A stretch of DNA of 13,930 nucleotides from Bacteroidales bacterium (lineage in GTDB: Bacteria > Bacteroidota > Bacteroidia > Bacteroidales > Muribaculaceae): the NCBI GenBank assembly GCA_019420545.1, contig JAHZGZ010000261.1, forward strand, positions 2,481 through 16,410. Direction: 5' to 3'. The notes beneath the pieces were generated by a model. That model did no database searches. It saw nothing but the letters and a program-made list of their open reading frames with translations, and was not told the DNA's origin. The translations under genes and the position numbers were made by a program. This document shows positions 1 to 9,100 of this stretch, piece after piece. The first letter of the stretch is position 1; each line of letters opens with the position of its first letter.

Positions 1-3000
1 CGGCAGGGTGTAGCCCAGCGTGAGGTTGCTCAGACGCAGGAACGAGCCGTCCTCCACGCCGTAGGTGGAGATAAACGACTTGGTCATGTTGGCGGGGTTC
101 CACATGGTGGCATTGCGGTTATAGTAGGCCATCAGCTCGGGATTTCGGTACATGTCGTTGCCCATCTCGTCGTAGCGGTGCCACATTCCGGCGAATTCTG
201 CCGAAAGGTTGCGGTATGCGCCGGTGCTCGAGGGCATAAGGCTCATGTTGATCTTGTTGAGGTTGATCACGTCGAAGCCTGCCATGAAGTTGAAGAATGC
301 CGCGAGGTCAAAGCCCTTATAAGTGGCATTGAGGCCGAAACCGCCTGAAATCTTGGGCGATGTGCTGCCGATAAACTGACGGTCGTCGGCGGTAAGCACG
401 TTGGCGTTGGGATCGTCAGAATCGACCTTGGCGGTCTTCTTGAACTTGGGCGAGCCGGGAGCGAGGTTGCCGGCGAGCAGCGAACAGTCGATCACACCGG
501 GCTTGAGAGTATAGGTACGGGCTTCTGAATCGTAGGTAAAGTCGTCGACAGTATAGAAGCCGTCGTTGACATATCCGTAGATCTGCCCCATCTTCTGACC
601 CACACGGTACCAGAACACGTCGTCGTTTACATCAACCTTGGGAGCTGTGGTATAGAACGACTCCTCGCCTTCGGAGAGCTTGTCGATCTTGCCCTTGTTG
701 AAACCGATATTGACGTTGGCGCTGAGGGAGTAGTCGCGGCCTTCAAGTATAAATCCGTTGAGGTTCAATTCGATACCGCGGTTGGAGGTCTGGCCGATGT
801 TGGTCATCATCTGGGTGAAGCCGGTATCGCCGGGGATCTGGGTAGCGAGCAGAAGATCCTTGGTAGTGTTCCAGTACACGTCGACAGTACCGTCGATACG
901 GCCGTTGAACATACCGAAGTCAAGACCGATGTTACGTGTGATGGTTGTCTCCCACTTCACGTTGGGGTTGACGGGATACTTGCTTTGGAATTCGTAGTAT
1001 TTGCCTGAGGGGAGCAGCCCCGAAGCCTTGGAGGCATCGCCCTCCTTATATAATTTAATGTAGAGGTCGGAGTCGATACGGTCGTTACCCGACATACCGA
1101 ACGACAGACGCAGCTTGAGGTTGGAGAGCCACTGTGTGTTCTTGAGGAAACGCTCGTTGGAGAGACGCCATGCGAGGGCGGCTGCGGGGAAGAAGCCCCA
1201 GCGGTTGCCGCGTGCGAACTTCGAGGAGCCGTCGGCACGGAGAGTTACCGTAGCGAGGTAGCGGTCGTCGTAGGAATAGTTGACACGTCCGAACCACGAG
1301 AGGATGCGCACGTCGGAGGGGTGGGTCCAGGTGTGGCTGAGGAGCTGACCGAGGTCACGCTTTGCGAAAGCGAGTCCGGCGGTAACGTCCTCATCGGTGG
1401 GAACGCCGAGCAGGGCGCCGCGCAGATAGCCTACATAATCCCTGTTGGTATTCTCTTCCTGACTCTTCATCTCCTGGCCGGCCATAAGCTGGAAGTCGTT
1501 GACGCCAAGATCGAAGTTCCAGTTGATGACATTAGTCATCTGCCATTTGTGGCGTCCCTTGAGCTGATCGGTAAGGTTAGGGCCGACGGTCTTGGAGTTG
1601 CTGTTGGAGTTGGCGGCATTGAACTGGCGGTCGCTTTCGCGGAAGTATTCATAGTAGAATTCGTTGCGTAGGGTAAGCCCCTTCATGAATGTCCATGTGA
1701 GGGCACCTCCGAGGTTAATGAGACGTGACTTGCGGCGGCGGTAGTAACGGCGGTTAGTCTCGATGGGATCGTAGTGGAAATACTCCACAAATGTATCGTC
1801 ATCAATGATCTCGGAGTTTTCGGGAACCGATGTATAGTCCTGAAGGCCATTAGTAGGCTGTTCCTGAAGGGCTGTAAGTAGCGAGATACCTTCGGTGCCG
1901 CGGCCCGAGAGGGTCTTGTCCATATAACGTGTGCGCCACTCGATGCCCAGCCACTTGAACGGCTTGAAATTGAGGTTGAGGTTGGCGTTGTTCTGCACGA
2001 GGCCGTTGTCGGGCATAACCGACGGCTGATCCTGATGCATGTAGGAGAGCTTGTACTTGAACTTGTCGGTACCGCCGTTGATGCTTGCGTCGACCGACCA
2101 TGATACGGGATGAGTACCGAAGATGATGTCCTGCCAGTCGTACCCCTCCTCGCCCTGATAGATATACATCTCATAGGGCTGGCCGAAGTTGTTGGCATAT
2201 CCGGCACCTGCGCTTGCACCCTTGGGACGGATACGCTCGTAGTTGGCCCATACGAAGTCGTAGGGCGAGAGCACGTCGATCTTGTTGGAGAGCTCGGCTG
2301 TCTTCACATATGCGTTAACCGATACCTGCACCTTGCCTTTGTTGGCCTTCTTTGTAGTGACGAGCACAACGCCGTTGGCACCGCGAGCACCGTAGATGGC
2401 TGTCGATGCTGCATCCTTGAGCACCTGGATATCCTCTACGTCGGTAGCGGGGACATCGTTGAGAGAGCCTTCGAATCCATCGATAAGCACGAGAGGTTCG
2501 TTGCTTTGGGTAAGAGAGCCGCCGCCGCGCACACGCACGGTAATCTCGGCGTCGGGCGAACCGTCGGCAGTGGTTACCTGCACACCGGGCATACGTCCGA
2601 CGATAGCCTCGCCGACATTGGCCACAGGCATACGCTCGATGGCCTTGGCATCAACCGAAGCCATGGAGCCGGTAAGGTTGCCGCGCTTCTGCGTACCGTA
2701 ACCGATCACCACCACCTCGTCCATCAGGGTGGAGTTGGTCTCAAGGAATATGTTTATGTCGGACGTACGCCCCTTGAGGGCAACCTCCTTGGCGTTATAG
2801 CCTACGGAGCGAACCTCGAGCACAGCCTTGTCGGCATTTACGCCCGGGAGGGTGAAGTTACCGTCGAAATCGGTGGCGGTAGCTATGGATGTGCCTTTAA
2901 CCTGCACGGTAGCACCGATGACAGGGCCGTCGGCGTCGTTGACAGTACCGGTGACGGTGGCAGTCTGGGCCCATGCCCCGGCCGTATAGGCCAGGAGCAT

Positions 3001-3030
3001 GAGAAGTGTGAGGATTATCTTGTTCTTCAT
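1..3030 (-). CDS. SusC/RagA-family TonB-linked outer-membrane transporter (3' end outside window)
   Basis: This is an outer-membrane TonB-dependent transporter of the SusC/RagA family, which imports oligosaccharides or peptides together with a SusD-type lipoprotein lid. The frame is open from an ATG at 3030 to position 1 without a stop, giving about 1010 residues. Residues 1-21 form a signal peptide (cleavage near AWA/QT). A carboxypeptidase-regulatory-like beta-sandwich follows (about 23-103), then the family motif DEVVVIGYGTQKR (104-116), the plug (about 113-230, containing AIYGARGANGVVLVTTKK at 211-228) and the barrel. The last visible residues (NLTLGYTLP) normally lie several tens of residues before the end, so a short C-terminal piece is missing. 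There is no N-terminal STN domain, which argues against sigma/anti-sigma signalling through this protein and fits control by the nearby AraC-type regulator. It is the third gene of a minus-strand operon, 20 bases after the beta-helix gene. A susD gene is expected beyond position 1. Substrate is unknown. Confidence 0.95.
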   Translation of the reverse strand, partial: MKNKIILTLLMLLAYTAGAWAQTATVTGTVNDADGPVIGATVQVKGTSIATATDFDGNFTLPGVNADKAVLEVRSVGYNAKEVALKGRTSDINIFLETNSTLMDEVVVIGYGTQKRGNLTGSMASVDAKAIERMPVANVGEAIVGRMPGVQVTTADGSPDAEITVRVRGGGSLTQSNEPLVLIDGFEGSLNDVPATDVEDIQVLKDAASTAIYGARGANGVVLVTTKKANKGKVQVSVNAYVKTAELSNKIDVLSPYDFVWANYERIRPKGASAGAGYANNFGQPYEMYIYQGEEGYDWQDIIFGTHPVSWSVDASINGGTDKFKYKLSYMHQDQPSVMPDNGLVQNNANLNLNFKPFKWLGIEWRTRYMDKTLSGRGTEGISLLTALQEQPTNGLQDYTSVPENSEIIDDDTFVEYFHYDPIETNRRYYRRRKSRLINLGGALTWTFMKGLTLRNEFYYEYFRESDRQFNAANSNSNSKTVGPNLTDQLKGRHKWQMTNVINWNFDLGVNDFQLMAGQEMKSQEENTNRDYVGYLRGALLGVPTDEDVTAGLAFAKRDLGQLLSHTWTHPSDVRILSWFGRVNYSYDDRYLATVTLRADGSSKFARGNRWGFFPAAALAWRLSNERFLKNTQWLSNLKLRLSFGMSGNDRIDSDLYIKLYKEGDASKASGLLPSGKYYEFQSKYPVNPNVKWETTITRNIGLDFGMFNGRIDGTVDVYWNTTKDLLLATQIPGDTGFTQMMTNIGQTSNRGIELNLNGFILEGRDYSLSANVNIGFNKGKIDKLSEGEESFYTTAPKVDVNDDVFWYRVGQKMGQIYGYVNDGFYTVDDFTYDSEARTYTLKPGVIDCSLLAGNLAPGSPKFKKTAKVDSDDPNANVLTADDRQFIGSTSPKISGGFGLNATYKGFDLAAFFNFMAGFDVINLNKINMSLMPSSTGAYRNLSAEFAGMWHRYDEMGNDMYRNPELMAYYNRNATMWNPANMTKSFISTYGVEDGSFLRLSNLTLGYTLP

Positions 3031-3050
3031 AACAGTGTTTCCTATGGGGG

Positions 3051-4808
3051 TTAGAGGTTAAGGCTCGATATAATCTCGTCAAAAGTCATCGCGGCTTCGT
3101 CGGGCTCCGGAGTGAATCCGTAGGCCTTCATACCGTAGCCCTTGGCACGTGTGTTGCCCGAGGCGTTGACAGTGACGCCCGCGCTTGTGGTCATCCATGT
3201 ACCGGCTCCGTTCTTCGAGCTGCCGACAAGGCAACCGGTAATGTTGACGGTGGCGGTAGTGTTCTGCGGAGTGATGTTGCAGATGGTGAAGTTGCCGCCG
3301 CGCGTGTCGAGGAACTTACATCCGTTGAACGACATGGTGAACGGAGCGTCGATGCTGTTGAGGCCGTTGATCAGGAATGTGCCCGTACCGAAGTTGCCGT
3401 GGAACAGGCAGTCGGTGAACTCCCAGTTGTAGATAGGCGCAACCTTGGTGGCGGGGAGGAAGAACATGGCGCGGCTACCGGCGACAACATTGGTGAGAGT
3501 ACAGTTCTTCATGCGGAAGTTGTGTACGATCTGCGAGCGTGCGGTGCCCGTAAGCTGATACCAGAACTGGCCCTGGTTCCACTTGTCGGGGAAGCGGCAG
3601 TTGACAAACGAGATTTCCTGCACCTCAAACCTGGCAGAAGAAGCGATATTGAAGAAGCGTGCCGACAGGCCCTTAAACTCGATGTTCTCGAAGTGAACGC
3701 GGTTGATGTTTCCGCTGAGAGTATAGGAGTTGACGGTAACGACAGCCTCGCTCTGGCCGTAGCCCGGTGTCTGGCCGAGAATCGATATCGACTTGGTGAG
3801 TGTGTTGGTCGACGTGCCGCCGATCTTGTAGCTGGCACTGGCTTTGAGGAAAATGCGGATTTCATCGACAGATGCGTCGGCAGCCTGTGCCTTGATCACA
3901 TCGTCGACCGATTCGCCCGGAGCCACATATGTATAGCCTTCCGGCACTTTTACCTCGGTCGACGGGAAGAGTGTCGACTCTGTCCAACGGTTGGGCCCTA
4001 ATACTATATTATAGTTGATGGTCACACGTTCGTCGGGATTGTTGAGCATGAACTCGACTACTGTAGTATCGTTGGGGAGCACCTTTATCGGCTCGGTACC
4101 CTCGAGAGTACGGGACTTCACTACCTGACCGGCAGCGTCGAGATAGTCGAGACGCACACCCAGAGGCTGATCGGAACCTATAAGCATGGCTTCTTCGGTA
4201 AAGCCCACACCACCCCCTGTTGTCTCCTTGGTACGTTCAAGTGTGTAGGGATCATCGAGCACCACATCAGCATTGCCCACATGATAGGCAGTGACGGGTG
4301 TCGTAAGAGTAGTGCGTATGGAGGAATAGCTCTTGTCGGACTTTACGTCGGTAGCACGCAGACGGAGCAGACCGGTACGGGTCTTGAGATCAAGCTTCAT
4401 CGTGCTTCCGGCGCTGTATACCACGGGCGCCGACACGGCAAATGTCTTGCGTGTCTCGGGATCCTGCTCTATGATCTGGTCGTTGAGCGATACCGGAGGG
4501 GTGATGTAAGTACCCTGGTTGGTCGCAACCACGAGGTATTCTCCGCTTTCAAGAGCGAAGCGGTAGGACGACTGAAGGTTGCGGTAGAAAGATCCGTCGG
4601 TGTGATAGACGAATATGGGGCGGTTATTGTTGTCGGGATCGACTTTGTTGTCTGTACCGTAATACAGACTCCAGGGCTTGCCGTCGAGAGTCATCTGCAA
4701 GTCACGCGTCACCGCCGTGTCGTAGGCTTCCTCCTTGCTACACGCAACAGTCATGGAAGCTGCGGCAATGGCCAGCATGGCGATACCGCTGTTGATATAT
4801 CGTTTCAT
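3051..4808 (-). CDS. Surface lipoprotein with fimbrillin-like N-terminal part and C-terminal beta-helix
   Basis: This 585-residue protein begins with a lipoprotein signal peptide ending at Cys23. The sequence just after the cysteine, CSKEE, resembles the K-(D/E)2 export signal that sends Bacteroidetes lipoproteins to the cell surface. Residues about 30-265 look like one or two beta-sandwich domains of fimbrillin-like type. Residues about 285-555 carry the rungs of a right-handed parallel beta-helix, with repeats such as FENIEFKG, FVNCRF, MKNCTLTN, FTDCLFHG, FNGCKFLD and ITGCLVG. This resembles the DUF4957/DUF5123 helix proteins found in Bacteroidetes polysaccharide loci. No catalytic lyase or hydrolase residues can be pointed to, so a binding or adhesin role is as likely as an enzymatic one. 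The gene starts 18 bases after the upstream lipoprotein gene and ends 20 bases before the SusC gene, so it is co-transcribed with both. Fold call is fairly confident; function is unknown. Confidence 0.85.
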   Translation of the reverse strand: MKRYINSGIAMLAIAAASMTVACSKEEAYDTAVTRDLQMTLDGKPWSLYYGTDNKVDPDNNNRPIFVYHTDGSFYRNLQSSYRFALESGEYLVVATNQGTYITPPVSLNDQIIEQDPETRKTFAVSAPVVYSAGSTMKLDLKTRTGLLRLRATDVKSDKSYSSIRTTLTTPVTAYHVGNADVVLDDPYTLERTKETTGGGVGFTEEAMLIGSDQPLGVRLDYLDAAGQVVKSRTLEGTEPIKVLPNDTTVVEFMLNNPDERVTINYNIVLGPNRWTESTLFPSTEVKVPEGYTYVAPGESVDDVIKAQAADASVDEIRIFLKASASYKIGGTSTNTLTKSISILGQTPGYGQSEAVVTVNSYTLSGNINRVHFENIEFKGLSARFFNIASSARFEVQEISFVNCRFPDKWNQGQFWYQLTGTARSQIVHNFRMKNCTLTNVVAGSRAMFFLPATKVAPIYNWEFTDCLFHGNFGTGTFLINGLNSIDAPFTMSFNGCKFLDTRGGNFTICNITPQNTTATVNITGCLVGSSKNGAGTWMTTSAGVTVNASGNTRAKGYGMKAYGFTPEPDEAAMTFDEIISSLNL

Positions 4809-4826
4809 ATCGGTGTGGTCGGTTGA

Positions 4827-5723
4827 TTAGAAGTCGGTAATGGAAACTGTAAGCGGCGACATTGCCGAACGTGCCCATGCGTCAGCAACAAAATTGATGT
4901 CGGTGACAGGAACTTTGAGAGTGTATGCGGCACCGGAGGCATAGGGTGAATTGACGTCGAGATCGCTCGCCGAGGTGTTGACTTGAACGCCGCCTTTCAT
5001 GTAGTTCATGGCCAAAGCTCCGTTTACGCCGGCATTGCGTGTCTCGAAAGTATAGATGGTACCGGTGTAATTGGACGCGGCGTCGACGGTGAGTGTAACG
5101 TCGGCGAGTTGTGCCTGAAGCTTGCTTACGAGGTAGCCGTCGGCGACATTCTTGAACGTAACGTCAATGCGGTCGAAGTCGGACTGCGATGCCAGCAGGG
5201 TCTGCCCGTCGGGGGTGTCGTTTTCGGCAGCGGTGAAAGTGATGCGCGACACCACTCGACGCAGTTCGAGAGCGACTGATGAAACCGACTTGTCGGTGGC
5301 AAAACGCACAGGGGTGGCAAGCCATACGTCGCTCTCGCTACGGGGGTCGAGATGAATCATGGCAGTCTCGCATGCCTCCTTGTCGGTGACAGAACTGGCA
5401 TTAGCCACGGCAAATGTCTGGTAGGTCTCGCCAAGCGGGAAATCAAGACTGATTGACGGACTGTTGACGTCGATCTCCCTTTCCATGAAGAGTGTGGAGC
5501 CACGACGCTCTACCTTGTAGACATAGACCGTAAATTTCTGAATCCCGGCCTGAAGAAATTCAGCCGCGGAAGCGCGCGACAGCGCCATAGTCACTGTGGC
5601 TCCCTGTCCGGTATCGGCAGTGTCGCCGAGACCAAGATCCGAGGCAGCCTCATCGACACCCTGCGAGCACGCCGTAAGAACAACGGCACACCCGAGCATG
5701 AGCTTTGAGAGTGATTTGATCAT
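4827..5723 (-). CDS. Fimbrillin / FimB-Mfa2-like lipoprotein
   Basis: This 298-residue protein has a classical lipoprotein signal: a hydrophobic stretch followed by LTAC with the lipidated cysteine at residue 19. The mature part resembles the Mfa2/FimB group of fimbrial-assembly lipoproteins and related fimbrillin-fold proteins. It has an early strand IQKFTVYVYK (61-70), a central segment LGETYQTFAVAN (97-108), and the arginine-rich strand ALELRRVVSRITF (151-163) typical of the junction into the second beta-sandwich. The ATG at 5723 is the first of the operon and gives a good signal peptide. It is the first gene of the minus-strand block, 18 bases ahead of the beta-helix lipoprotein. No major fimbrillin or tip-protein genes are present, so a fimbrial role is not implied. 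It may instead be a surface glycan- or protein-binding accessory of the SusC transporter. Family assignment is by pattern only. Confidence 0.8.
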   Translation of the reverse strand: MIKSLSKLMLGCAVVLTACSQGVDEAASDLGLGDTADTGQGATVTMALSRASAAEFLQAGIQKFTVYVYKVERRGSTLFMEREIDVNSPSISLDFPLGETYQTFAVANASSVTDKEACETAMIHLDPRSESDVWLATPVRFATDKSVSSVALELRRVVSRITFTAAENDTPDGQTLLASQSDFDRIDVTFKNVADGYLVSKLQAQLADVTLTVDAASNYTGTIYTFETRNAGVNGALAMNYMKGGVQVNTSASDLDVNSPYASGAAYTLKVPVTDINFVADAWARSAMSPLTVSITDF

Positions 5724-5859
5724 GATATTATTGGTTTATTTGGTTTAGATTACTTGTTATGGATATTTGCACTTTCCGGCTCGGAACTGCTTACCCCGCG
5801 CCGCAGTAAATTAGAGATTTCGCCCTGATAAATCCGGCAAAAGCTTAAATCACCTGTGC

Positions 5860-5897
5860 AAAATTCAGAAATAAATAAGTAATCCTGGGTGAATTTT
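5860..5897. repeat. Inverted repeat AAAATTCA-N22-TGAATTTT, possible operator
   Basis: The 8-base arms at 5860-5867 and 5890-5897 are perfect reverse complements, with their centres 30 bases apart (about three helical turns). The inner arm overlaps the only partial minus-strand -7 box upstream of the SusC operon. The arms are AT-rich, so chance occurrence is possible. A role as a site for the divergent AraC-type regulator is inference. Confidence 0.35.
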
Positions 5898-5930
5898 TGA
5901 CGTATTGGGCGTAAATTTACTATGCATCAT

Positions 5931-5943
5931 CCGTATCATACGG
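5931..5943. repeat. Short perfect palindrome CCGTAT-C-ATACGG
   Basis: This site has two perfect 6-base arms around one central base, inside an otherwise AT-rich intergenic region about 210 bases upstream of the SusC-operon start codon. The size and symmetry fit a dimeric regulator site, but nothing ties it to a named protein. Confidence 0.35.
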
Positions 5944-6095
5944 TTTCAGAGAGGGATTTAACTTTTTAACATTCGTTTTTAAGTACTCTTAAAATTACAT
6001 TCCCCATTAAAGCGTACATAATGTTAAAGAAACAAAACGCAGATTCCCGGTCATGTAGCCGATGATATCGGGATGATATATTTTTTCTATGGTTA

Positions 6096-6127
6096 TTTGC
6101 AAATTATCCATCGATTTCGTTACTTTG
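6096..6127 (+). promoter_or_regulatory. Bacteroidetes-type promoter of the AraC-type regulator
   Basis: A TTTG box at 6096-6099 is followed after 20 bases by TTACTTTG at 6120-6127, one mismatch from the -7 consensus TAnnTTTG. Both the boxes and the spacing match the Bacteroides sigma-factor pattern. Transcription would begin near 6132-6135, about 50 bases before the ATG at 6185. This placement argues against the longer open frame that begins at 6089. Confidence 0.5.
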
Positions 6128-6184
6128 CATACAACCATTTTACGAATTGCAGGGCTAATTCTTTTTTCACATTTTTTCGCAGCC

Positions 6185-9100
6185 ATGAATACCACCGTGA
6201 CAGGAACCGACTCATCAAGATACCGGGCCCGGCGCCCTATTGCCACAGCAGGAATGCTCATAGCCGCAGCAATGCTGTATATTAATATATGTGCACAGCC
6301 GTTTTGCAGGGTGCGCACGTACCGCACGTCCGATGGGCTCCCATCGCATAATGTGTCACGCATCGCTCAGGACAACAGCGATCTCATATGGGTATCTACA
6401 TGGGGCGGATTGGCCAATTTCGACGGAAACAGGTTTATAAGTTATCGGTCCGGCGACAATAACGGCACCCTTCCCACCAACCGCATCACTTCGATATGGC
6501 CTGACCGCCACGGACGCATATGGATGCATCTGTATGGCGAGCTTCCATATTACCTCGACATCGCTACCGGCAAATTTCGTACTGTAAATGAAGATGTTGC
6601 AAGAAAAATAGGGGGGGATTATCATTGTCGCTCGGTGTCGGTCGCCCCCTCCGGCATATGGCTCATCGGTTCCCGGGGCAAGCCTACCGTGAGATTAAAT
6701 GCGGAGAACCCCTCGGACACCGCTGCAATGGAAGTATGGGACAGTGCACATATGGCCTCTCTCGGAGCCAAGCGCATCAACGGAGTAAAGAGCACTCCGT
6801 CGGGGCTGGAGTGGATATTCACCGACAGCGGAATAAGCCTGTATGGCAGTGATGTACATGCCGACGGGACATTCATGGAGCCGGTAGAGCTCGACGGCAA
6901 GAACTACTTTCTCACCACCGACGGAAGAGCCTACGTATACACAGGCGGCAAACTCTCGGCACTGGCCGCCGTCCCCGGACGGCCTTCGGTGACGGCAGGG
7001 CGCAAACTCGATGAGCGCCGCCTGATGGTGGCAACCTCAACCGGGATCGCGATATATGATACACCGACTGCCCGATGGAATATAATACCCTCTCCTGGAA
7101 ATGAACAGGTTTCCGACCTTTTTGTAGACTCCAAAGGTAACATATGGGCTTTTACCACAGAAGGAAACGTTTTGTTTTCTCGCAACGGCACATCACCGGC
7201 ACGCCGTATCGACATGGAAAACGCCGTGACGCCGGTAACAGTCTCCCGCCACCCTATCTGGCTTGAGGATGCATCAGGAACGGTATGGCTCGCACCGCGC
7301 AACCGTCCGTTCGGATATTACTGCGAGTCACACGGAATGATACGCCCCGTACCTCTGGTATCGCCGCAGCTCAACTACTCGACAATACCGTCGATAGAGC
7401 GTTTCTTTATCGACAATCAGTCAAATCTGTGGCTCAGCGGCGCACACGATCTCACTTGTGTGACATTCGGACGCCGCAGTATAAACATGCTCCCGCTCGA
7501 ACGGAACCAGGAGGTACGCGCCATCAGCGTCAATCCTGACAGCACTATACTCGTGGGCACGGCGACCGGGCTTATCAGCTTGCTTGACCGCAAAGGCAAC
7601 GTCAAGGGCTATCTCACGCAGACAACCGGGCGCGACGGGACTGCCACGGCAAAGATATCGGCATCGCCGCAGCCGTTCTCCTACCGAGTATATTCCCTGC
7701 TCACCGACTCGCGCGGGACTACATGGATAGGCACCAAAGGGCGAGGTCTTTACACCATCGACCCGCAGGGACGCGTCACAAACTACATACGCACGAACGA
7801 TCCCTATTCGATAGGCTGCGACAGTATATATCAGGTAATGGAGGACAGCCGCGGCCGCATATGGCTGGCCACTTACGGCTCGGGGGTGCATATCGCACAG
7901 CCCGACGGGGCTGCCGGCTACCGCTTTATCCACCGCGGCAACGACATGAACGGCTATCCGGCCGACGGATTCAACCGTGTGCGCAGAGTCGAGGAAGGCC
8001 CCGACGGAACCATGCTGCTCTCTACCACAGAAGGATTTCTGACTGTGGACGGCCGCGCGGAGAATGCCGCCACAATGAAATTTTTCCATACCACACATAT
8101 CGAGGGCGATTCAACATCACTGCTTACGCCGAACGTAATGCAGATACTCAGCGGCAGAAACGGCAGGATATACGTTGCCACAATGGACGGAGTGCAGATG
8201 ATCGCCGACCGTACCCTTCTGAAGGACAACCTGAAGCTCAAGCCTATCGACATGCGTAGCGGCAACACGGGCATCGACAACGTGCTTGCCCTGGGAGAGA
8301 CACCCGACGGACGCATATATATCGTGCGCGAATCTGGGGTAGTGGCCTACAATCCGGCTACAGGAGCCGACCGCACTTTAAGCCATACCGACAATGCGGA
8401 GTTTACCGAGGCTTTGCCGGCATATGACGGCCATACAATGTGGGCCGGCGCATTGAGCGGCCCGGCATTATTCGACCCCGATGAGAAAATACCCGGAGTG
8501 GACAACCCGAAGATCATCGTGACCAAAGTGATGCACGGCTCAAAACCGGATACCGACACCGGCCTCAACCCGTCGGAGATAACTGTAGGGGGCAACGAGC
8601 GCAATCTTACGGTTGAATTCGCGGCTCTCGACTACACCGACGTCGGCAGTCTGCGCTATGCCTACCGCCTTGACAACGACACGTTATGGCATAACCTCGG
8701 CAGCGAAGGACGCGTAAAATTCGGGCGTCTTTCTCCGGGCGTACACACACTCTATCTGCGAAGCACCAACAGTATGGGCCGGTGGGTGAACAACGTAAAG
8801 GAGCTGACGCTTACCGTAGAGCCTTCGTTCTGGCAGTCATGGCGCGGAATAATGCTGATGACACTCATCGTGCTTGTCGTGGCCGGTGCAGCAGTAGGTG
8901 TATACATCCTGCGCCGCGACAATGTACGCATGTCGGAGATCAACGAGCAACAGCGCCGCACCCTGGAGGAGATAACACGCGTGATGCACGAGCAGGCACT
9001 TATGGCCCAGGCCGCCCGCGAGGCCGAAGAGGCACAGCGCAACAATCCGTCGGAGCCGCCCGCTCCTGCGCCCCAGGCTCCCGACTACCGTCTGGAGTCT

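Larger units (their letters stand above)
5724..6184. promoter_or_regulatory. Divergent intergenic region between SusC operon and AraC-type regulator
   Basis: This AT-rich 461-base stretch holds no credible gene. It must contain the promoters of the leftward operon (start codon at 5723) and of the rightward regulator (start codon at 6185). A good Bacteroidetes-type promoter is visible only for the regulator (listed separately). For the leftward operon no full TAnnTTTG box with a TTTG partner was found. The best partial match, GAATTTTG on the minus strand (5866-5859), has one mismatch and no -33 partner, as would be expected of an activator-dependent promoter. Two inverted repeats (5860-5897 and 5931-5943) are candidate operators. 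Confidence 0.6.

Noticed and set aside
2110..3054. Open frame of 314 codons on the plus strand opposite the SusC N-terminal half
   Set aside because: It lies antisense to a gene with clear SusC motifs. Its translation is rich in His, Gly and Val, a composition expected from the complement of GC-rich coding sequence, and has no family resemblance.
3051..4808. Beta-helix lipoprotein as a pectate lyase
   Set aside because: The fold is similar, but no calcium-binding aspartates or catalytic arginine pattern could be identified, so no enzymatic function is called.
5724..6184. Small protein gene in the divergent intergenic region
   Set aside because: Frames here are short, AT-rich and start-poor; nothing resembles a protein, and promoter and operator elements account for the space.
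6611..6617. Run of seven G's inside the regulator gene, a possible slippage (phase-variation) site
   Set aside because: Seven is short for phase variation, the frame is intact, and no second such tract or switching context is seen.
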